From NCBI RefSeq assembly GCF_019049285.1, contig NZ_JAGMUL010000006.1, positions 96,139 through 160,138 of the forward strand: DNA of 64,000 bases, given 5' to 3'. Positions 16,701-25,509 of the stretch are shown here, one piece after another (the first letter of the stretch is position 1; every line of letters begins with the position of its first letter). The notes beneath the pieces are model-generated. The model worked only from the letters and a program-made list of their open reading frames with translations, ran no database searches and was not told the origin of the DNA. Origin of the DNA: Streptomyces sp. AC550_RSS872. GTDB taxonomy: Bacteria; Actinomycetota; Actinomycetes; Streptomycetales; Streptomycetaceae. The position numbers were made by a program, and so were the translations under genes.

Positions 16701-17127
16701 CGTCCACGTCGGTGGACGGTGCCGAGGAACCCAGCACCGGCACACCGGCCGCGCGGGCCGCCGCCACCGCGCGCGCCTTGTTCCCGGTCAGCTCCAGGAT
16801 GTCCGCGCTCGGTCCGACGAACGTGATGTCCGCCTCCTCGCACGCCCGGGCCAGATCGGGGTTCTCGGACAGGAAGCCGTACCCCGGGTAGACGGCGTCG
16901 GCTCCCGCGCGGCGGGCCGCGCGGACGATCTCCTCCACGGAGAGGTAGGCCCGCACCGGGTGGCCGGGCCGGCCGATCTCGTAGGCCTCGTCGGCTTTCA
17001 GCCGGTGCAGGGAGTTGCGGTCCTCGTGCGGGAAGACGGCGACGGTGCGCGCTCCCAGCTCGTAGCCTGCGCGGAACGCACGAATCGCGATCTCGCCGCG
17101 GTTGGCTACCAGCACCTTGCGGAACAT
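13753..17127 (-). CDS. pyc: Pyruvate carboxylase
   Basis: A 1124-residue single-chain pyruvate carboxylase, making oxaloacetate from pyruvate, bicarbonate and ATP. In order: biotin carboxylase (FRKVLVANRGEIAIRAFRA, the GGGGRGMR ATP loop, EMNPRIQVEHTVTEEV); carboxyltransferase (TFRDAHQSLLATRVRTKDM, DALNDVDQM, HIHTHDTAGGQ); the tetramerisation/allosteric region; and the C-terminal biotinyl domain with the lysine in EAMKMEAS, 33 residues from the end (last residues GGDLLVELA). The length is typical for actinobacterial Pyc. It is monocistronic, with a ~140-nt divergent region shared with the PP2C gene at 17268 and the hairpin terminator at its 3' end. Confidence 0.97.
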   Translation of the reverse strand: MFRKVLVANRGEIAIRAFRAGYELGARTVAVFPHEDRNSLHRLKADEAYEIGRPGHPVRAYLSVEEIVRAARRAGADAVYPGYGFLSENPDLARACEEADITFVGPSADILELTGNKARAVAAARAAGVPVLGSSAPSTDVDELVRAAEEIGFPVFVKAVAGGGGRGMRRVEEPAQLRESIEAASREAASAFGDPTVFLEKAVVEPRHIEVQILADGQGNVIHLFERDCSVQRRHQKVIELAPAPNLDPALRDRICADAVRFAEQIGYRNAGTVEFLLDREGNHVFIEMNPRIQVEHTVTEEVTDVDLVQSQLRIAAGETLADLGLAQETVTLRGAALQCRITTEDPANGFRPDTGRISAYRSPGGSGIRLDGGTTHAGTEISAHFDSMLVKLTCRGRDFTTAVGRARRAVAEFRIRGVATNIPFLQAVLDDPDFQAGRVTTSFIEQRPHLLTARHSADRGTKLLTYLADVTVNKPHGERPDLIDPLTKLPALPAGEPPAGSRQRLAELGPEGFASWLRASPTIGVTDTTFRDAHQSLLATRVRTKDMLAVAPVVARTLPQLLSLECWGGATYDVALRFLAEDPWERLAALREAAPNICLQMLLRGRNTVGYTPYPTEVTDAFVQEAAATGIDIFRIFDALNDVDQMRPAIEAVRETGTAVAEVALCYTSDLSDRAEKLYTLDYYLRLAEQIVDAGAHVLAVKDMAGLLRAPAAAKLVSALRREFDLPVHIHTHDTAGGQLATYLAAIQAGADAVDGAVASMAGTTSQPSLSAIVAATDHSERPTGLDLQAVGDLEPYWESVRKVYAPFEAGLASPTGRVYHHEIPGGQLSNLRTQAVALGLGDRFEDIEAMYAAADRMLGRLVKVTPSSKVVGDLALHLVGAGVSPADFESDPDRFDIPDSVIGFLRGELGTPPGGWPEPFRSKALKGRAEAKPVRELTADDREGLAKDRRETLNRLLFPAPTREFESHRDTYGDTSVLDSKDFFYGLRPGKEYAVDLERGVRLLIELQAVGDADERGMRTVMSSLNGQLRPIQVRDRAAASDVPVTEKADRGNPGHVAAPFAGVVTLTVTEGEEVEAGATVATIEAMKMEASITAAKSGRVARLAINPIQQVEGGDLLVELA

Positions 17128-17267
17128 CCTTGATCCCTTCAGCCTGCCGGTGACGGATCACCCATGGTGTCGGCGGTGCCTCGCTCACGCCATGTGAGCC
17201 GGGCCACTTGCGGCCTAGGCTGTCCTTGAGCCTCCTGTGGTCAAGGGTGGTGAAGCGAGGTGCCCTG

Positions 17268-19343
17268 ATGACCAGCGCGAGTCACCGCGGTGCACGTGCC
17301 CACGACGCGTTCGGCGAAACGCCGGATCTGCGCACGTACGCAGTCGGGCATGCCGGGGTCTTCCAGGATCTGCTTCCGCTCGCGCTGTGGGTGGTCGACG
17401 CCGAGGGGCGTCTGGCGCAGTGGTCGCTCGCCGCGCAGGACCTGCTGGGTCACACGCCGGAGGAGATGGTGGGCCAGGAGGCCAACCGCGTCCTCGTGCC
17501 CGAGGGGAACCGGGAGCTGGCCGACCGGCTCACCCGGACGGTGCGGTCGGGCGCGGCGGTGGTGGCACGGCTACCGGTCCGGCACCGCGACGGGACCCTG
17601 GTCGAGATGGAGATGTGGATCTGTCCGATCGCGGATGCGCGGGGGCGGACGGGTGTGCTGGCCATCGCTGCGGAGACCTCCGCGGTGGAGCATATGCGGG
17701 ATGCGCTGGCGGCGCTGGAAGGCCTGTTCACCCAGTCCCCCATCGGTCTGGCCATGCTCGGCCCCGACCTGCGGTTCCTGCGGGTCAACGAGGCGCTTTC
17801 CCGGATCGACGGCGTCCCCGTGGCCGACCACGTCGGCAGGCGCGTGACCGAGGTCGCCCCCGGCGCCGGGGCACTGGAGTCGGTGATGCGGCAGGTCCTG
17901 GAGCGGGGTGAGGCGGTGGTCGACTTCCGCTACACCTCCGGCACGTCGGATGCGCGACGGACACGGACGTGGTCCTGCTCCTACGCCCCGCTGCTCGGCG
18001 GGACCGGCCAGCGGGTGGGCGTGATCGCCTCGCTGATCGACATCACGGAGGGGCAGCGGGCCCACCTGGAGGCGGAGCGGGCGCGGGGGCGTCTCGCGCT
18101 GCTGGCGGAGGCGGGTACCCAGATGGGTTCCACCCTGGATCTGACGCAGACGGCGCAGGAGGTGGTCCGCGTCCTGGTGCCCCGGCTGTCCGACTCCGCC
18201 GACGTGCAACTGCTGGAGGAGGCGATGGCCCCGGACGAGACCGCCGCGTCGGCGCACGGGGTGGTCCGCCGCGTCGCGGCGACGTTCACGGATCCGGCAG
18301 CGCCGGCCGACCTCCTCGCGGTCGGCATGACCCTGAAGATCCCGCCCGGCTCGATGTACGAGCAGCTCATCAGTGCCGGGCGTCCCATGAACCTCTACCT
18401 CAGGGACATCGGCCCGCTGATCAGAACCCCCGCCGCCGACCGGCTGCACGAGTACCTGCGCGCCCGCGTCGGGTCGGCTCGCCTGATCCCGCTGGTTGCG
18501 CGAGGCACCGTGCTCGGCGCGGTCACGGTCACCCGGACCCGCGATCGAGAGCCGTTCGACGACCAGGACACCCTACTGATCGACGAACTGGTCGCCCGGG
18601 CGGCGCTGAACATCGACAACGCGCGCATGTACAGCCGGGAGCGCGACGCCGCGCTCACCCTCCAGCGCAGCCTGATGAACCCCTCCCTGCCCACGGTCAG
18701 CGGACTGGAGCTCACCGGGCGCTATCTGCCGGCCGGCGATCACGAGGTCGGCGGCGACTGGTTCGACGCCGTCGCCCTGTCGGGCGGCCGGACCGCCCTG
18801 GTGATCGGGGACGTGATGGGGCACGGCATCCACGCGGCGGCGGTCATGGGCCAGCTGCGCACCGCCGTACGGACTCTGGCACGCCGGGACACTCCACCGG
18901 ACCAGCTGCTGCGCGCCCTGGACGCCGCCGTGGCGGACCTGGGCGACAACGAGATGGCCACCTGCCTGTACGCCGTGCATGATCCGGCCACCGGCCACTG
19001 CGTGATCGCCAGGGCGGGCCACCCGCCGCCCGTGATCGCCGACGCGCGGGGACAGGTCGCCTTCCTGGACGGGGCGGCGGGCCCGCCGCTGGGCGTGGGC
19101 CGGCAGGACTGCGAGGTCCAGCGGGTGATCCTCGCGCCGGGCAGCCTTCTGGTGACCTACACCGACGGTCTGATCGAGACCCGGGGCACCGATCTCGACC
19201 AGGGCATGCGCCGTCTGGCGCAGGCGCTGCGGCACCCGGGCCGTCCGCTGGACCAGATCTGCGACGGCCTTCTGGCCCATGTCATGCCCGAGGTGGCGGA
19301 CGACGACGTGGCGGTGCTGCTCGCCCGGACCCTGCGCCGGTGA
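17268..19343 (+). CDS. PAS-PAS-GAF-PP2C (RsbU/SpoIIE-type) phosphatase
   Basis: A 691-residue sensor phosphatase. Two PAS-like domains lie at ~25-140 and ~150-275 (LWVVDAEGRLAQWSLAAQDL, LGPDLRFLRVNEALSRI), a GAF domain at ~280-440, and a SpoIIE/PP2C domain at ~470-690 with the metal-site motifs GGDWFDAVALSGG, GDVMGHGIHAA, ARAGHPPPV, YTDGLIE and DDVAVLL. There is no C-terminal HATPase domain, unlike the next gene. Such proteins dephosphorylate anti-sigma antagonists. ATG 17268 follows GAGGTG. The protein is soluble and the GAF/PAS ligands are unknown. It probably forms a pair with the gene at 19407. Confidence 0.9.
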   Translation: MTSASHRGARAHDAFGETPDLRTYAVGHAGVFQDLLPLALWVVDAEGRLAQWSLAAQDLLGHTPEEMVGQEANRVLVPEGNRELADRLTRTVRSGAAVVARLPVRHRDGTLVEMEMWICPIADARGRTGVLAIAAETSAVEHMRDALAALEGLFTQSPIGLAMLGPDLRFLRVNEALSRIDGVPVADHVGRRVTEVAPGAGALESVMRQVLERGEAVVDFRYTSGTSDARRTRTWSCSYAPLLGGTGQRVGVIASLIDITEGQRAHLEAERARGRLALLAEAGTQMGSTLDLTQTAQEVVRVLVPRLSDSADVQLLEEAMAPDETAASAHGVVRRVAATFTDPAAPADLLAVGMTLKIPPGSMYEQLISAGRPMNLYLRDIGPLIRTPAADRLHEYLRARVGSARLIPLVARGTVLGAVTVTRTRDREPFDDQDTLLIDELVARAALNIDNARMYSRERDAALTLQRSLMNPSLPTVSGLELTGRYLPAGDHEVGGDWFDAVALSGGRTALVIGDVMGHGIHAAAVMGQLRTAVRTLARRDTPPDQLLRALDAAVADLGDNEMATCLYAVHDPATGHCVIARAGHPPPVIADARGQVAFLDGAAGPPLGVGRQDCEVQRVILAPGSLLVTYTDGLIETRGTDLDQGMRRLAQALRHPGRPLDQICDGLLAHVMPEVADDDVAVLLARTLRR

Positions 19344-19406
19344 CACTGGCGAAGCGCGCTGTGCCCACCCGTCCGATACTGGGAGGGAGTCACCGCGAAG
19401 GCAGGC

Positions 19407-21923
19407 ATGCGGGACGCGGGAGCGCCCGAGGGCGCCGCACGACGAGCCCCGCGCACGGCGCGAGATGGGTGGGCGATGCACAACACATCCCCGACGTCGC
19501 TCAGCGAGAGCCCGGAGGATCCGTTCTCGGTCCTCCGATCCGCGTCAGCCGTGCTGGACGACCGCGGACGGGTCGTCGCGTGGAGCGAACAGGCCACGGC
19601 ACTGCTCGGGCACCGGGCCGACGAGGTGCTGGGCCGGCCCGTACGCGAGGTCCTGGTCGACAGCGAGGACCAGGCCTCGATCGACGAGGCGGCCGCCGTC
19701 TGCCGGCGGGAGGGCGGATGGTTCGGGCTGCTGCCGGTCCGGCACGGCGCGGGCCACCGCGTGTACGTGGGGTTCCGGGCCCGGCGGGTGCGACGGCTGG
19801 ACTCCACCGTCGAGTGGCTCCTCGTCGGCTCGCTCGCCGAGGACATCGCTCAGTGGGAGATCGACCGGGCCGTGCTCGACGGTCTGTTCCGGCGGTCCCC
19901 GGTGGGTGTCGCGGTTCTCGGCCCGGACCTGCGCATCCTGCGGGTGAACCAGGCGATCGCGCGGTTCGGCGGACTGCCGCCCGAGGCATACCGCGGGCGT
20001 CGGGCCGCCGAGTTCCTGTTCGGTCCCGACGCCGATTCGGCTGAGGCGAAGCTCCGGTCGGTTCTCGAGACGGGCCGTCCCGTCATCTTCGCCGAGCAGC
20101 TGAGCCGGCTGCTGCACGACCCCCACCGGGAACTCGTCATCTCCATCTCCGCCTTCCGTATGCAGGACCCCTCCGGCAGGGTGCTGGGCGTCACCGAGAT
20201 CGTCGAGGACGTCACCGACCGCCATCGGGCCCGTCGGCGCCTCGCGCTGCTCAACGAAGTGGGCGCACGGATCGGCAGCACCCTGGACGTGGCCAGGACG
20301 GCACACGAGCTGGCCGAGGCGGCGGTTCCCGCGCTCGCCGACGCCCTCTCGGTGGACCTGCTGGAACCCGTGCCGCGCGGGGAGGAGCCGGCCCCCGACG
20401 CCCGGGGCCCCTTGCGCAGGATGGCGGTGCGCAGCGTCCGGCCCGAAGCGCTGGAGGTGATGCATCCCGAGGGCCATCTGTTCTTCTTCCCCGACGAGAC
20501 CGCCCCGGCCCGCTGCCTGGCCGAGCGGCGTCCGGTCCTCGATCCCCTCCTGGAGGACACCCACGGATGGTTGGTCGCCGAACCGCAACGGGCCGAGGCC
20601 GCGCGCGCGATAGGGGCCCACTCCCTGATGGTGGTACCGCTGGCCGCGCGCGGTCTCGTCCTCGGCCTGGTCTGTCTGTGGCGCTCCCAGCGGCAGGAGC
20701 CGTTCGAGGAGGACGACCTCACGCTGGCGGAGGAGTTCGCCGCCAGGGCCGCGGTCTGCATCGACAACGCCCGCCGCTACACCCAGCAGCACAACGCCGC
20801 GGAGGCCCTACAGCGCAGCCTGCTGCCGAGCGAGGTGCCCGAGCATCCGGCGGTCGAGACGGCGCACCGCTATCTGCCCGCGCATGCCTCCACCGGCGTC
20901 GGCGGCGACTGGTTCGACGTCATCCCGCTGTCGGGCCTGCGTGTCGCCCTGGTCGTCGGCGACGTCGTCGGCCACGGGATGCACGCCTCGGCGACCATGG
21001 GCCGGCTGCGCGCCGCCGTGCGTACCCTGGCCCATCTCGACCTGGCCCCGGACGAGGTCCTCGCCCGGCTCGACGACCTGGTGGACCAGTTGGCCACCGA
21101 GCAACGGCAGACCGACGCGAGCACCCCCCAGATCGTGGGCGCGACCTGCCTGTACGCCATCTACGATCCGGTCTCCCGGCACTGCGCCATGGCGCGCGCG
21201 GGCCATCCGCCGCCGACCGTGCTCGGCCCGGACGGCCAGGGCCGCCTGCTCGACCTCCCCGCCGGGCCACCGCTCGGCGTGGGCGGGCTGCCCTTCGAGA
21301 CGGCCGAGCTGGAACTGGCCGAGGGCAGCCTGATCGCCCTGTGCAGCGACGGCCTCCTCGTGGCCGGCCACCGCGACATCGACCAGGGCCTGGCACTGCT
21401 GCGCTCCACGCTGGCCGGCCCCTTCCACTCGCTGGAGGACACCTGCAAGGCGGTGGAGGACGCGATGCTGCCGGACCGGCCCGCCGACGACGTCACGCTG
21501 CTGCTGGGCCGGACCCGGGTACTGGCGGCGCGGAACGTGGCCACCTGGCAGCTGCCGGCCGAACCCGCCGCGGCCGGCCGGGCCCGCACGCTGGTCCGTG
21601 ACCGGCTGGCCGAGTGGGGACTGGAGGAGTTGTCCTTCACCACCGAACTGATCGTGAGCGAACTGGTCACGAACGCCTACCGGTACGCCGGCGGCCCGGT
21701 CCTGCTCCGCCTGATCCGCGACGGCCAGCTCATCTGCGAGGTCACCGACACCAGCAGCACCTCCCCCCACCTGCGCCAGGCCCGCGGCACCGACGAGGGC
21801 GGCCGCGGCCTGTTCCTGGTGGCCCAGCTCTCCGAACGCTGGGGCACTCGCTACGGCCGCAACCGGAAGACCATCTGGGCCGAGCAACCGCTGTCACCGC
21901 GTCAGGAGGGGTGGGCTGTCTGA
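19407..21923 (+). CDS. PAS-PAS-GAF-PP2C-HATPase sensor phosphatase/anti-sigma kinase fusion
   Basis: An 838-residue protein with the same core as its neighbour: PAS (~35-145), PAS (~150-265), GAF (~270-440) and SpoIIE/PP2C (~465-700; GGDWFDVIPLSGLR, GDVVGHGMHA, DDVTLLL). It ends in an RsbW-type HATPase domain (~705-835) with N-box ELIVSELVTNAYRYA and DEGGRGLFLVAQL. The fusion puts the antagonist phosphatase and the anti-sigma kinase in one chain. The start is uncertain: 19407 or ATG 19476; homology begins only after the latter and neither has a strong Shine-Dalgarno. It lies 63 nt after the 17268 gene. Confidence 0.88.
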   Translation: MRDAGAPEGAARRAPRTARDGWAMHNTSPTSLSESPEDPFSVLRSASAVLDDRGRVVAWSEQATALLGHRADEVLGRPVREVLVDSEDQASIDEAAAVCRREGGWFGLLPVRHGAGHRVYVGFRARRVRRLDSTVEWLLVGSLAEDIAQWEIDRAVLDGLFRRSPVGVAVLGPDLRILRVNQAIARFGGLPPEAYRGRRAAEFLFGPDADSAEAKLRSVLETGRPVIFAEQLSRLLHDPHRELVISISAFRMQDPSGRVLGVTEIVEDVTDRHRARRRLALLNEVGARIGSTLDVARTAHELAEAAVPALADALSVDLLEPVPRGEEPAPDARGPLRRMAVRSVRPEALEVMHPEGHLFFFPDETAPARCLAERRPVLDPLLEDTHGWLVAEPQRAEAARAIGAHSLMVVPLAARGLVLGLVCLWRSQRQEPFEEDDLTLAEEFAARAAVCIDNARRYTQQHNAAEALQRSLLPSEVPEHPAVETAHRYLPAHASTGVGGDWFDVIPLSGLRVALVVGDVVGHGMHASATMGRLRAAVRTLAHLDLAPDEVLARLDDLVDQLATEQRQTDASTPQIVGATCLYAIYDPVSRHCAMARAGHPPPTVLGPDGQGRLLDLPAGPPLGVGGLPFETAELELAEGSLIALCSDGLLVAGHRDIDQGLALLRSTLAGPFHSLEDTCKAVEDAMLPDRPADDVTLLLGRTRVLAARNVATWQLPAEPAAAGRARTLVRDRLAEWGLEELSFTTELIVSELVTNAYRYAGGPVLLRLIRDGQLICEVTDTSSTSPHLRQARGTDEGGRGLFLVAQLSERWGTRYGRNRKTIWAEQPLSPRQEGWAV

Positions 21924-22317
21924 CCCTTCGGGCCTGGCGGCCGACCCGCCATGTCAGGGCCACACTTAGTTACGGATTCAGATAAGTACGCCCCGAACAG
22001 GCGTTGCATAAGCACTCCTTTAAGCTTCCAAAAGGAGCAATACGGGGCCAGAACAAGTCGTCCCTGGGCGGCGAACCGGGCACGGGCCCGCTCATCGCCA
22101 CCGCGCCTGACGCATCGTCAGCCGTCGCCCGCCCTTGGGAGCGCCGCCCGGCGACGTGGACGGGGTGGCACGCGCACCTTCCCCGAGCAGAGCGTTTTCG
22201 GCCCGCGCGCTGCCGAGCGGTGGCCCATGCATCTTGTGAGGCCCTGTCCCCAGGCGCACGATCGGGCTCGCTCCAGCGGAAGTCCGCTTTCGGCACAGTC
22301 CACTTGAGGAGGCCCCC
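21924..22317. other. AT-richer intergenic region with nested hairpin (21990-22048)
   Basis: Pairs GCCCCG (21990-21995) with CGGGGC (22043-22048), and CTCCTTT (22015-22021) with AAAGGAG (22031-22037), give a long two-part hairpin soon after the PP2C stop, possibly a terminator. On the minus strand the same segment supplies AAAGGAG five nt before ATG 22009, opening a 35-codon frame (MQRLFGAYLSESV...) to 21902; it is not recognised. The rest to 22317 should hold the encapsulin promoter; a GAGGAGG site precedes the GTG. Confidence 0.4.
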
Positions 22318-23709
22318 GTGACGACCGACCGCATCAGCCTCAGCCCCGAGGCCGCCCGGCAACTCGCGACGACCACGAAGACGACCCCGCAGATGCGCGG
22401 AATCACCCCGCGCTACCTGCTGCGCGCCCTGCCGTGGGTCGATGTCGAATCCGGTGTGTACCGCGTCAACCGGCGCCGCACCTACCTCCTCGGCGACGAC
22501 CGCATCAGCAGCCACAGCGACGGCGGAAGTCCGCGAGTCGTTCAGGGCGACTTACGCGAGATCCCGTATCTGCGCGAATCCGATGACGCGCTCCTGGGCC
22601 AACTGGCCGACGCCTTCACCGAGACGAGCTTCGAGGCCGGGCAGGTGCTCGTCCAGGAGGGCGACCCCGCCGAGCACCTGTGGGTGATCGTCCGGGGCCG
22701 CGCCGAGAAGCGGGCGGCCGGGCGGTACGGCGACGAGGCACTGATCCAGGTCGTCGGCGACGGACAGTACTTCGACCTGGCGGCGTGGACCCGGGACGAG
22801 CCCATGCCGTACGCCGTCAAGGCCGTCACTCCCGGCGTCGCCCTGCGCGCCGAGCGTTCCGCGCTGGCCCGGCTCATGGAGCGCGACGAGACGCTGCGCG
22901 GGGCGGTGGAGTCGTACACCGCGGGCGGCGTGCCCGCACCAGGCACCGAGGCACCCGTCGACCTGAGCGGCGGTCATGTGGGTGAGGTCGATCTGCCGGG
23001 CACCTACGTCGACTACGAGGACGCGCCGCGCGAGTACCACATGACGCTCGCCCAGACGCGGATGATGGTGCACTCCCGCGTCGCCGACCTCTACAACGGG
23101 CCGATGGACCAGACGCGGACCCAGGCCAACCTGACCGTCCAGGCCCTGCGCGAGCGCCAGGAGAACCTGATGCTCAACCACCCCGACTTCGGCCTGCTCC
23201 ACAACGTCCCGGCAGGTCAGCGCGTGCAGACTCGAACCGGCGCGCCCACCCCGGACGACCTGGACGAGCTGCTCGCGAGGGTGTGGAAGCAGCCCGCCTA
23301 TTTCGTCGCGCACCCGCGGGCCATCGCCGCGTTCGGCCGGGAGTGCACGCGGCGGGGTGTGCCCCCGGTGACGGACAGCCGGTTCGGCAGCCCGCTGCTG
23401 ACCTGGCGAGGCGTGCCACTGCTCCCCTCGGACAAGGTGCCGTGCCCGAACGGCTCGGGCGAGGCCGCCGGTACGACCGAGATCCTGCTGATACGGATCG
23501 GTGAGGCCGAACAGGGCGTCGTGGGGCTGCGCCCGGCCGGCGTGCCGGACGAGGTCGAACCCGGTCTGTCCATGCGGAACATGGGCATGGACCGCAAGGG
23601 CATCACGTCCTACCTCATGACGGCCTACTTCAACACCGCCGTGCTGGTGGACGACGCCATCGCCGTACTCCAGAACGTCGAGGTGGCCAAGTACCATGAC
23701 TACGCCTGA
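22318..23709 (+). CDS. Family 2B encapsulin shell protein with cNMP-binding domain
   Basis: A 463-residue nanocompartment shell protein. A short N-terminal arm (LSPEAARQLATTTKT, RGITPRYLLRALPWVDVESGVYRVNRR) precedes a cyclic-nucleotide-binding domain at ~75-200 (FEAGQVLVQEGDPAEHLWVIVRG). The HK97-type shell fold follows at ~225-460 (EYHMTLAQTRMMVHSRVADLYN, ENLMLNHPDFGLLHNV, YLMTAYFNTAVLV, VAKYHDYA). This order defines family 2B encapsulins. GTG 22318 follows GAGGAGG. The 3' end overlaps the start of a cysteine desulfurase, the typical cargo. Related compartments are linked to sulfur storage or redox; whether the cNMP domain binds a nucleotide here is not evident. Confidence 0.93.
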   Translation: MTTDRISLSPEAARQLATTTKTTPQMRGITPRYLLRALPWVDVESGVYRVNRRRTYLLGDDRISSHSDGGSPRVVQGDLREIPYLRESDDALLGQLADAFTETSFEAGQVLVQEGDPAEHLWVIVRGRAEKRAAGRYGDEALIQVVGDGQYFDLAAWTRDEPMPYAVKAVTPGVALRAERSALARLMERDETLRGAVESYTAGGVPAPGTEAPVDLSGGHVGEVDLPGTYVDYEDAPREYHMTLAQTRMMVHSRVADLYNGPMDQTRTQANLTVQALRERQENLMLNHPDFGLLHNVPAGQRVQTRTGAPTPDDLDELLARVWKQPAYFVAHPRAIAAFGRECTRRGVPPVTDSRFGSPLLTWRGVPLLPSDKVPCPNGSGEAAGTTEILLIRIGEAEQGVVGLRPAGVPDEVEPGLSMRNMGMDRKGITSYLMTAYFNTAVLVDDAIAVLQNVEVAKYHDYA

Positions 23710-25045
23710 CGTTACGGCGCGGTCGATGGCCCCCGCCGGGTCTCCGCCCGTCCCCGGTCTCACTCCGCCGGCACCACCGCCGGCCGTGCCGTCCACCGAT
23801 ACCGCCGCAGCACTCCCACGCCGACCGGTCGGATTCACCGCCGAGTTCGTCCGCCACGACTTCCCGATCCTGCACCGGACCGTCAACGGCCACCCTCTCG
23901 TCTGGCTCGACAACGCGGCCACCACCCAGAAACCCCGTCAGGTCATCGAGGCGCTCGCCGCGTACTACGGCGCGGCCAACTCCAACATCCACCGCGGGGC
24001 GCACACCATGGCCCGGGAGGCCACCGAGGCCTACGAGGCGGGCCGGGCCGCGGTCGCCGGCTTCCTGGGCGCGCCGAGCCCGGACAGCATCGTCTTCGTG
24101 CGCGGCACCACCGAGGCGGTCAACCTCGTCGCGCAGAGCTGGGGCCGGGCCAACCTCGGGCCAGGGGACGACATCCTCGTCCCCGTCCTCGAGCACCACT
24201 CGGACATCGTTCCGTGGCAGATGATCGCCAAGGAGACCCGGGCCCGGGTCGTGCCGGTCCCGCTCACACCGGACGGGGAGATCGACCAGCACGCATACGC
24301 CGATCTGCTGTCCTCCCGCACCCAGCTCGTCGCGATCAGCCACGCGTCGAACGTCCTCGGCACCGTCCCGCCCGTCAAGGAGATGACGGCACTGGCCCAC
24401 CGGTACGGCGCCAAGGTCCTGGTGGACGGCGCTCAGGCCGTCGCCCATTTCCCCGTCGACGTACAGGACTTGGACGCAGACTTCTACGCGTTCTCCGGCC
24501 ACAAACTGTTCGCGCCGACCGGCATCGGCGCGCTGTACGTGAAGCCGGATCTCGTCTCCGGCATGGCGCCGTGGCAGGGCGGCGGCAACATGATCGAGTC
24601 CGTGGACTTCGGGCGGACCACATTCGCCCCCGCCCCGCACCGGATGGAGGCCGGCACCGGGCATATCTCCGGGGTCATCGGTCTGCTCGCCGCCGTCAAC
24701 TGGCTGACGTCCCTGGACCGTGAGGCCGTCGCCGTATACGAGGAAGGACTTATGGCGTACGCGCTCCAGGCCCTCGCCACGGTCCCCGGCCTGGAGCTGA
24801 TCGGCTCGGCGCCCGACCGGATCGCGGTCCTCACCTTCACCCTCGCGGGGCAGGACCCCACCACCGTCGCCGACTGGCTCGACCGCGACGGCATCGCCAT
24901 CCGCGCCGGCCATCACTGCGCCCAACCAGCCCTCGCTCACTACGGATTGGACTCGGCGGCACGCGCCTCCTTGGCCCTCTACAACACCTCCGACGAAGTG
25001 GACCAGCTGGTCGCGTCCTTGCGCAGACTGCAACAGAGCACCTGA
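23696..25045 (+). CDS. Cysteine desulfurase, SufS-type, encapsulin cargo with disordered N-terminal extension
   Basis: A 449-residue PLP enzyme releasing sulfur from cysteine. The catalytic core begins at ~residue 47 (FVRHDFPILHRTVNGHPLVWLDNAATTQKP), with the PLP lysine in FSGHKLFAPTGIGALY and the type II catalytic cysteine in RAGHHCAQPAL. Before the core lie ~45 Pro/Ala/Gly-rich residues (PGLTPPAPPPAVPSTD, ALPRRPVGF) absent from ordinary SufS. In encapsulin systems such extensions direct cargo into the shell. The ATG overlaps the encapsulin's last 14 nt, so stoichiometry is probably set by translational coupling. No SufU/SufE-like acceptor is adjacent. A strong hairpin follows. Confidence 0.93.
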   Translation: MTTPDVTARSMAPAGSPPVPGLTPPAPPPAVPSTDTAAALPRRPVGFTAEFVRHDFPILHRTVNGHPLVWLDNAATTQKPRQVIEALAAYYGAANSNIHRGAHTMAREATEAYEAGRAAVAGFLGAPSPDSIVFVRGTTEAVNLVAQSWGRANLGPGDDILVPVLEHHSDIVPWQMIAKETRARVVPVPLTPDGEIDQHAYADLLSSRTQLVAISHASNVLGTVPPVKEMTALAHRYGAKVLVDGAQAVAHFPVDVQDLDADFYAFSGHKLFAPTGIGALYVKPDLVSGMAPWQGGGNMIESVDFGRTTFAPAPHRMEAGTGHISGVIGLLAAVNWLTSLDREAVAVYEEGLMAYALQALATVPGLELIGSAPDRIAVLTFTLAGQDPTTVADWLDRDGIAIRAGHHCAQPALAHYGLDSAARASLALYNTSDEVDQLVASLRRLQQST

Positions 25046-25060
25046 CCACGGGAGGAGTCC

Positions 25061-25104
25061 CCACGGGGTCCGCACGGCCGGAACAGGCCGAGTGGACCCC
25101 GTGG
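25061..25104. terminator. Compound hairpin after the encapsulin-desulfurase operon
   Basis: CCACGGGGTCC (25061-25071) pairs perfectly with GGACCCCGTGG (25094-25104), and CGGCC/GGCCG (25075-25079 / 25086-25090) forms an inner stem. It starts 15 nt after the desulfurase stop, so it is a likely rho-independent-like terminator. Confidence 0.75.
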
Positions 25105-25349
25105 AGTGCCAGTTGTCCGAGGAGGCCGGCGCGGTGGGTGGCCGCTGTCGTCGGGGCCGGGAAGCCGACGCCTGCCATGCCGAGGCGGTCGACGAGTTTT
25201 TCGATGACGGAGTTCTCGGCGGCGGAGCGGTCCGACAGGAGCGGCAGTTCGCAGTCGCGCTGCCAGGTGCGCTGTATGTCGCGGTCGTTCTTCCAGCGGA
25301 CCTCGCGCAGGCTCTCCAACTGGAGCCGGCGGGCGGTGTCCCTGTCCAT
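25105..25349 (-). pseudogene. Possible gene fragment, unrecognised
   Basis: Minus-strand codons from ATG 25349 read like real protein for ~60 residues (RRLQLESLREVRWKNDRDIQ, LPLLSDRSAAENSVIEKLVD, RLGMAGVGFPAP), then become low-quality sequence. The frame would run through the terminator and antisense into the desulfurase gene before stopping at 24837. It may be a truncated gene; the family is not recognised and no good ribosome binding site is seen. Confidence 0.25.
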
Positions 25350-25509
25350 GCCCGCGTGCGACCACCTGGAGGTCGCTTCTCGAAGTCTTTCCAGGTGCCG
25401 CGGGTTTCCGAAGGCGGAAAGCGGGGACCCGGCTGTCGTAACTCATGCGGGCGGAAGCAGTTTCACGAGCCGTACCGTGGCTGACGGATCTGAAGGAAGA
25501 TGAAACGCC

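Noticed and set aside
15638..17188. 516-codon frame on the same strand as pyruvate carboxylase
   Set aside because: Arg/Pro-rich frame-shifted reading of the pyc gene.
24837..25104. Extension of the minus-strand frame from 25349 into the desulfurase gene
   Set aside because: It crosses a strong terminator hairpin and overlaps conserved desulfurase codons; only the first ~60 codons look protein-like.
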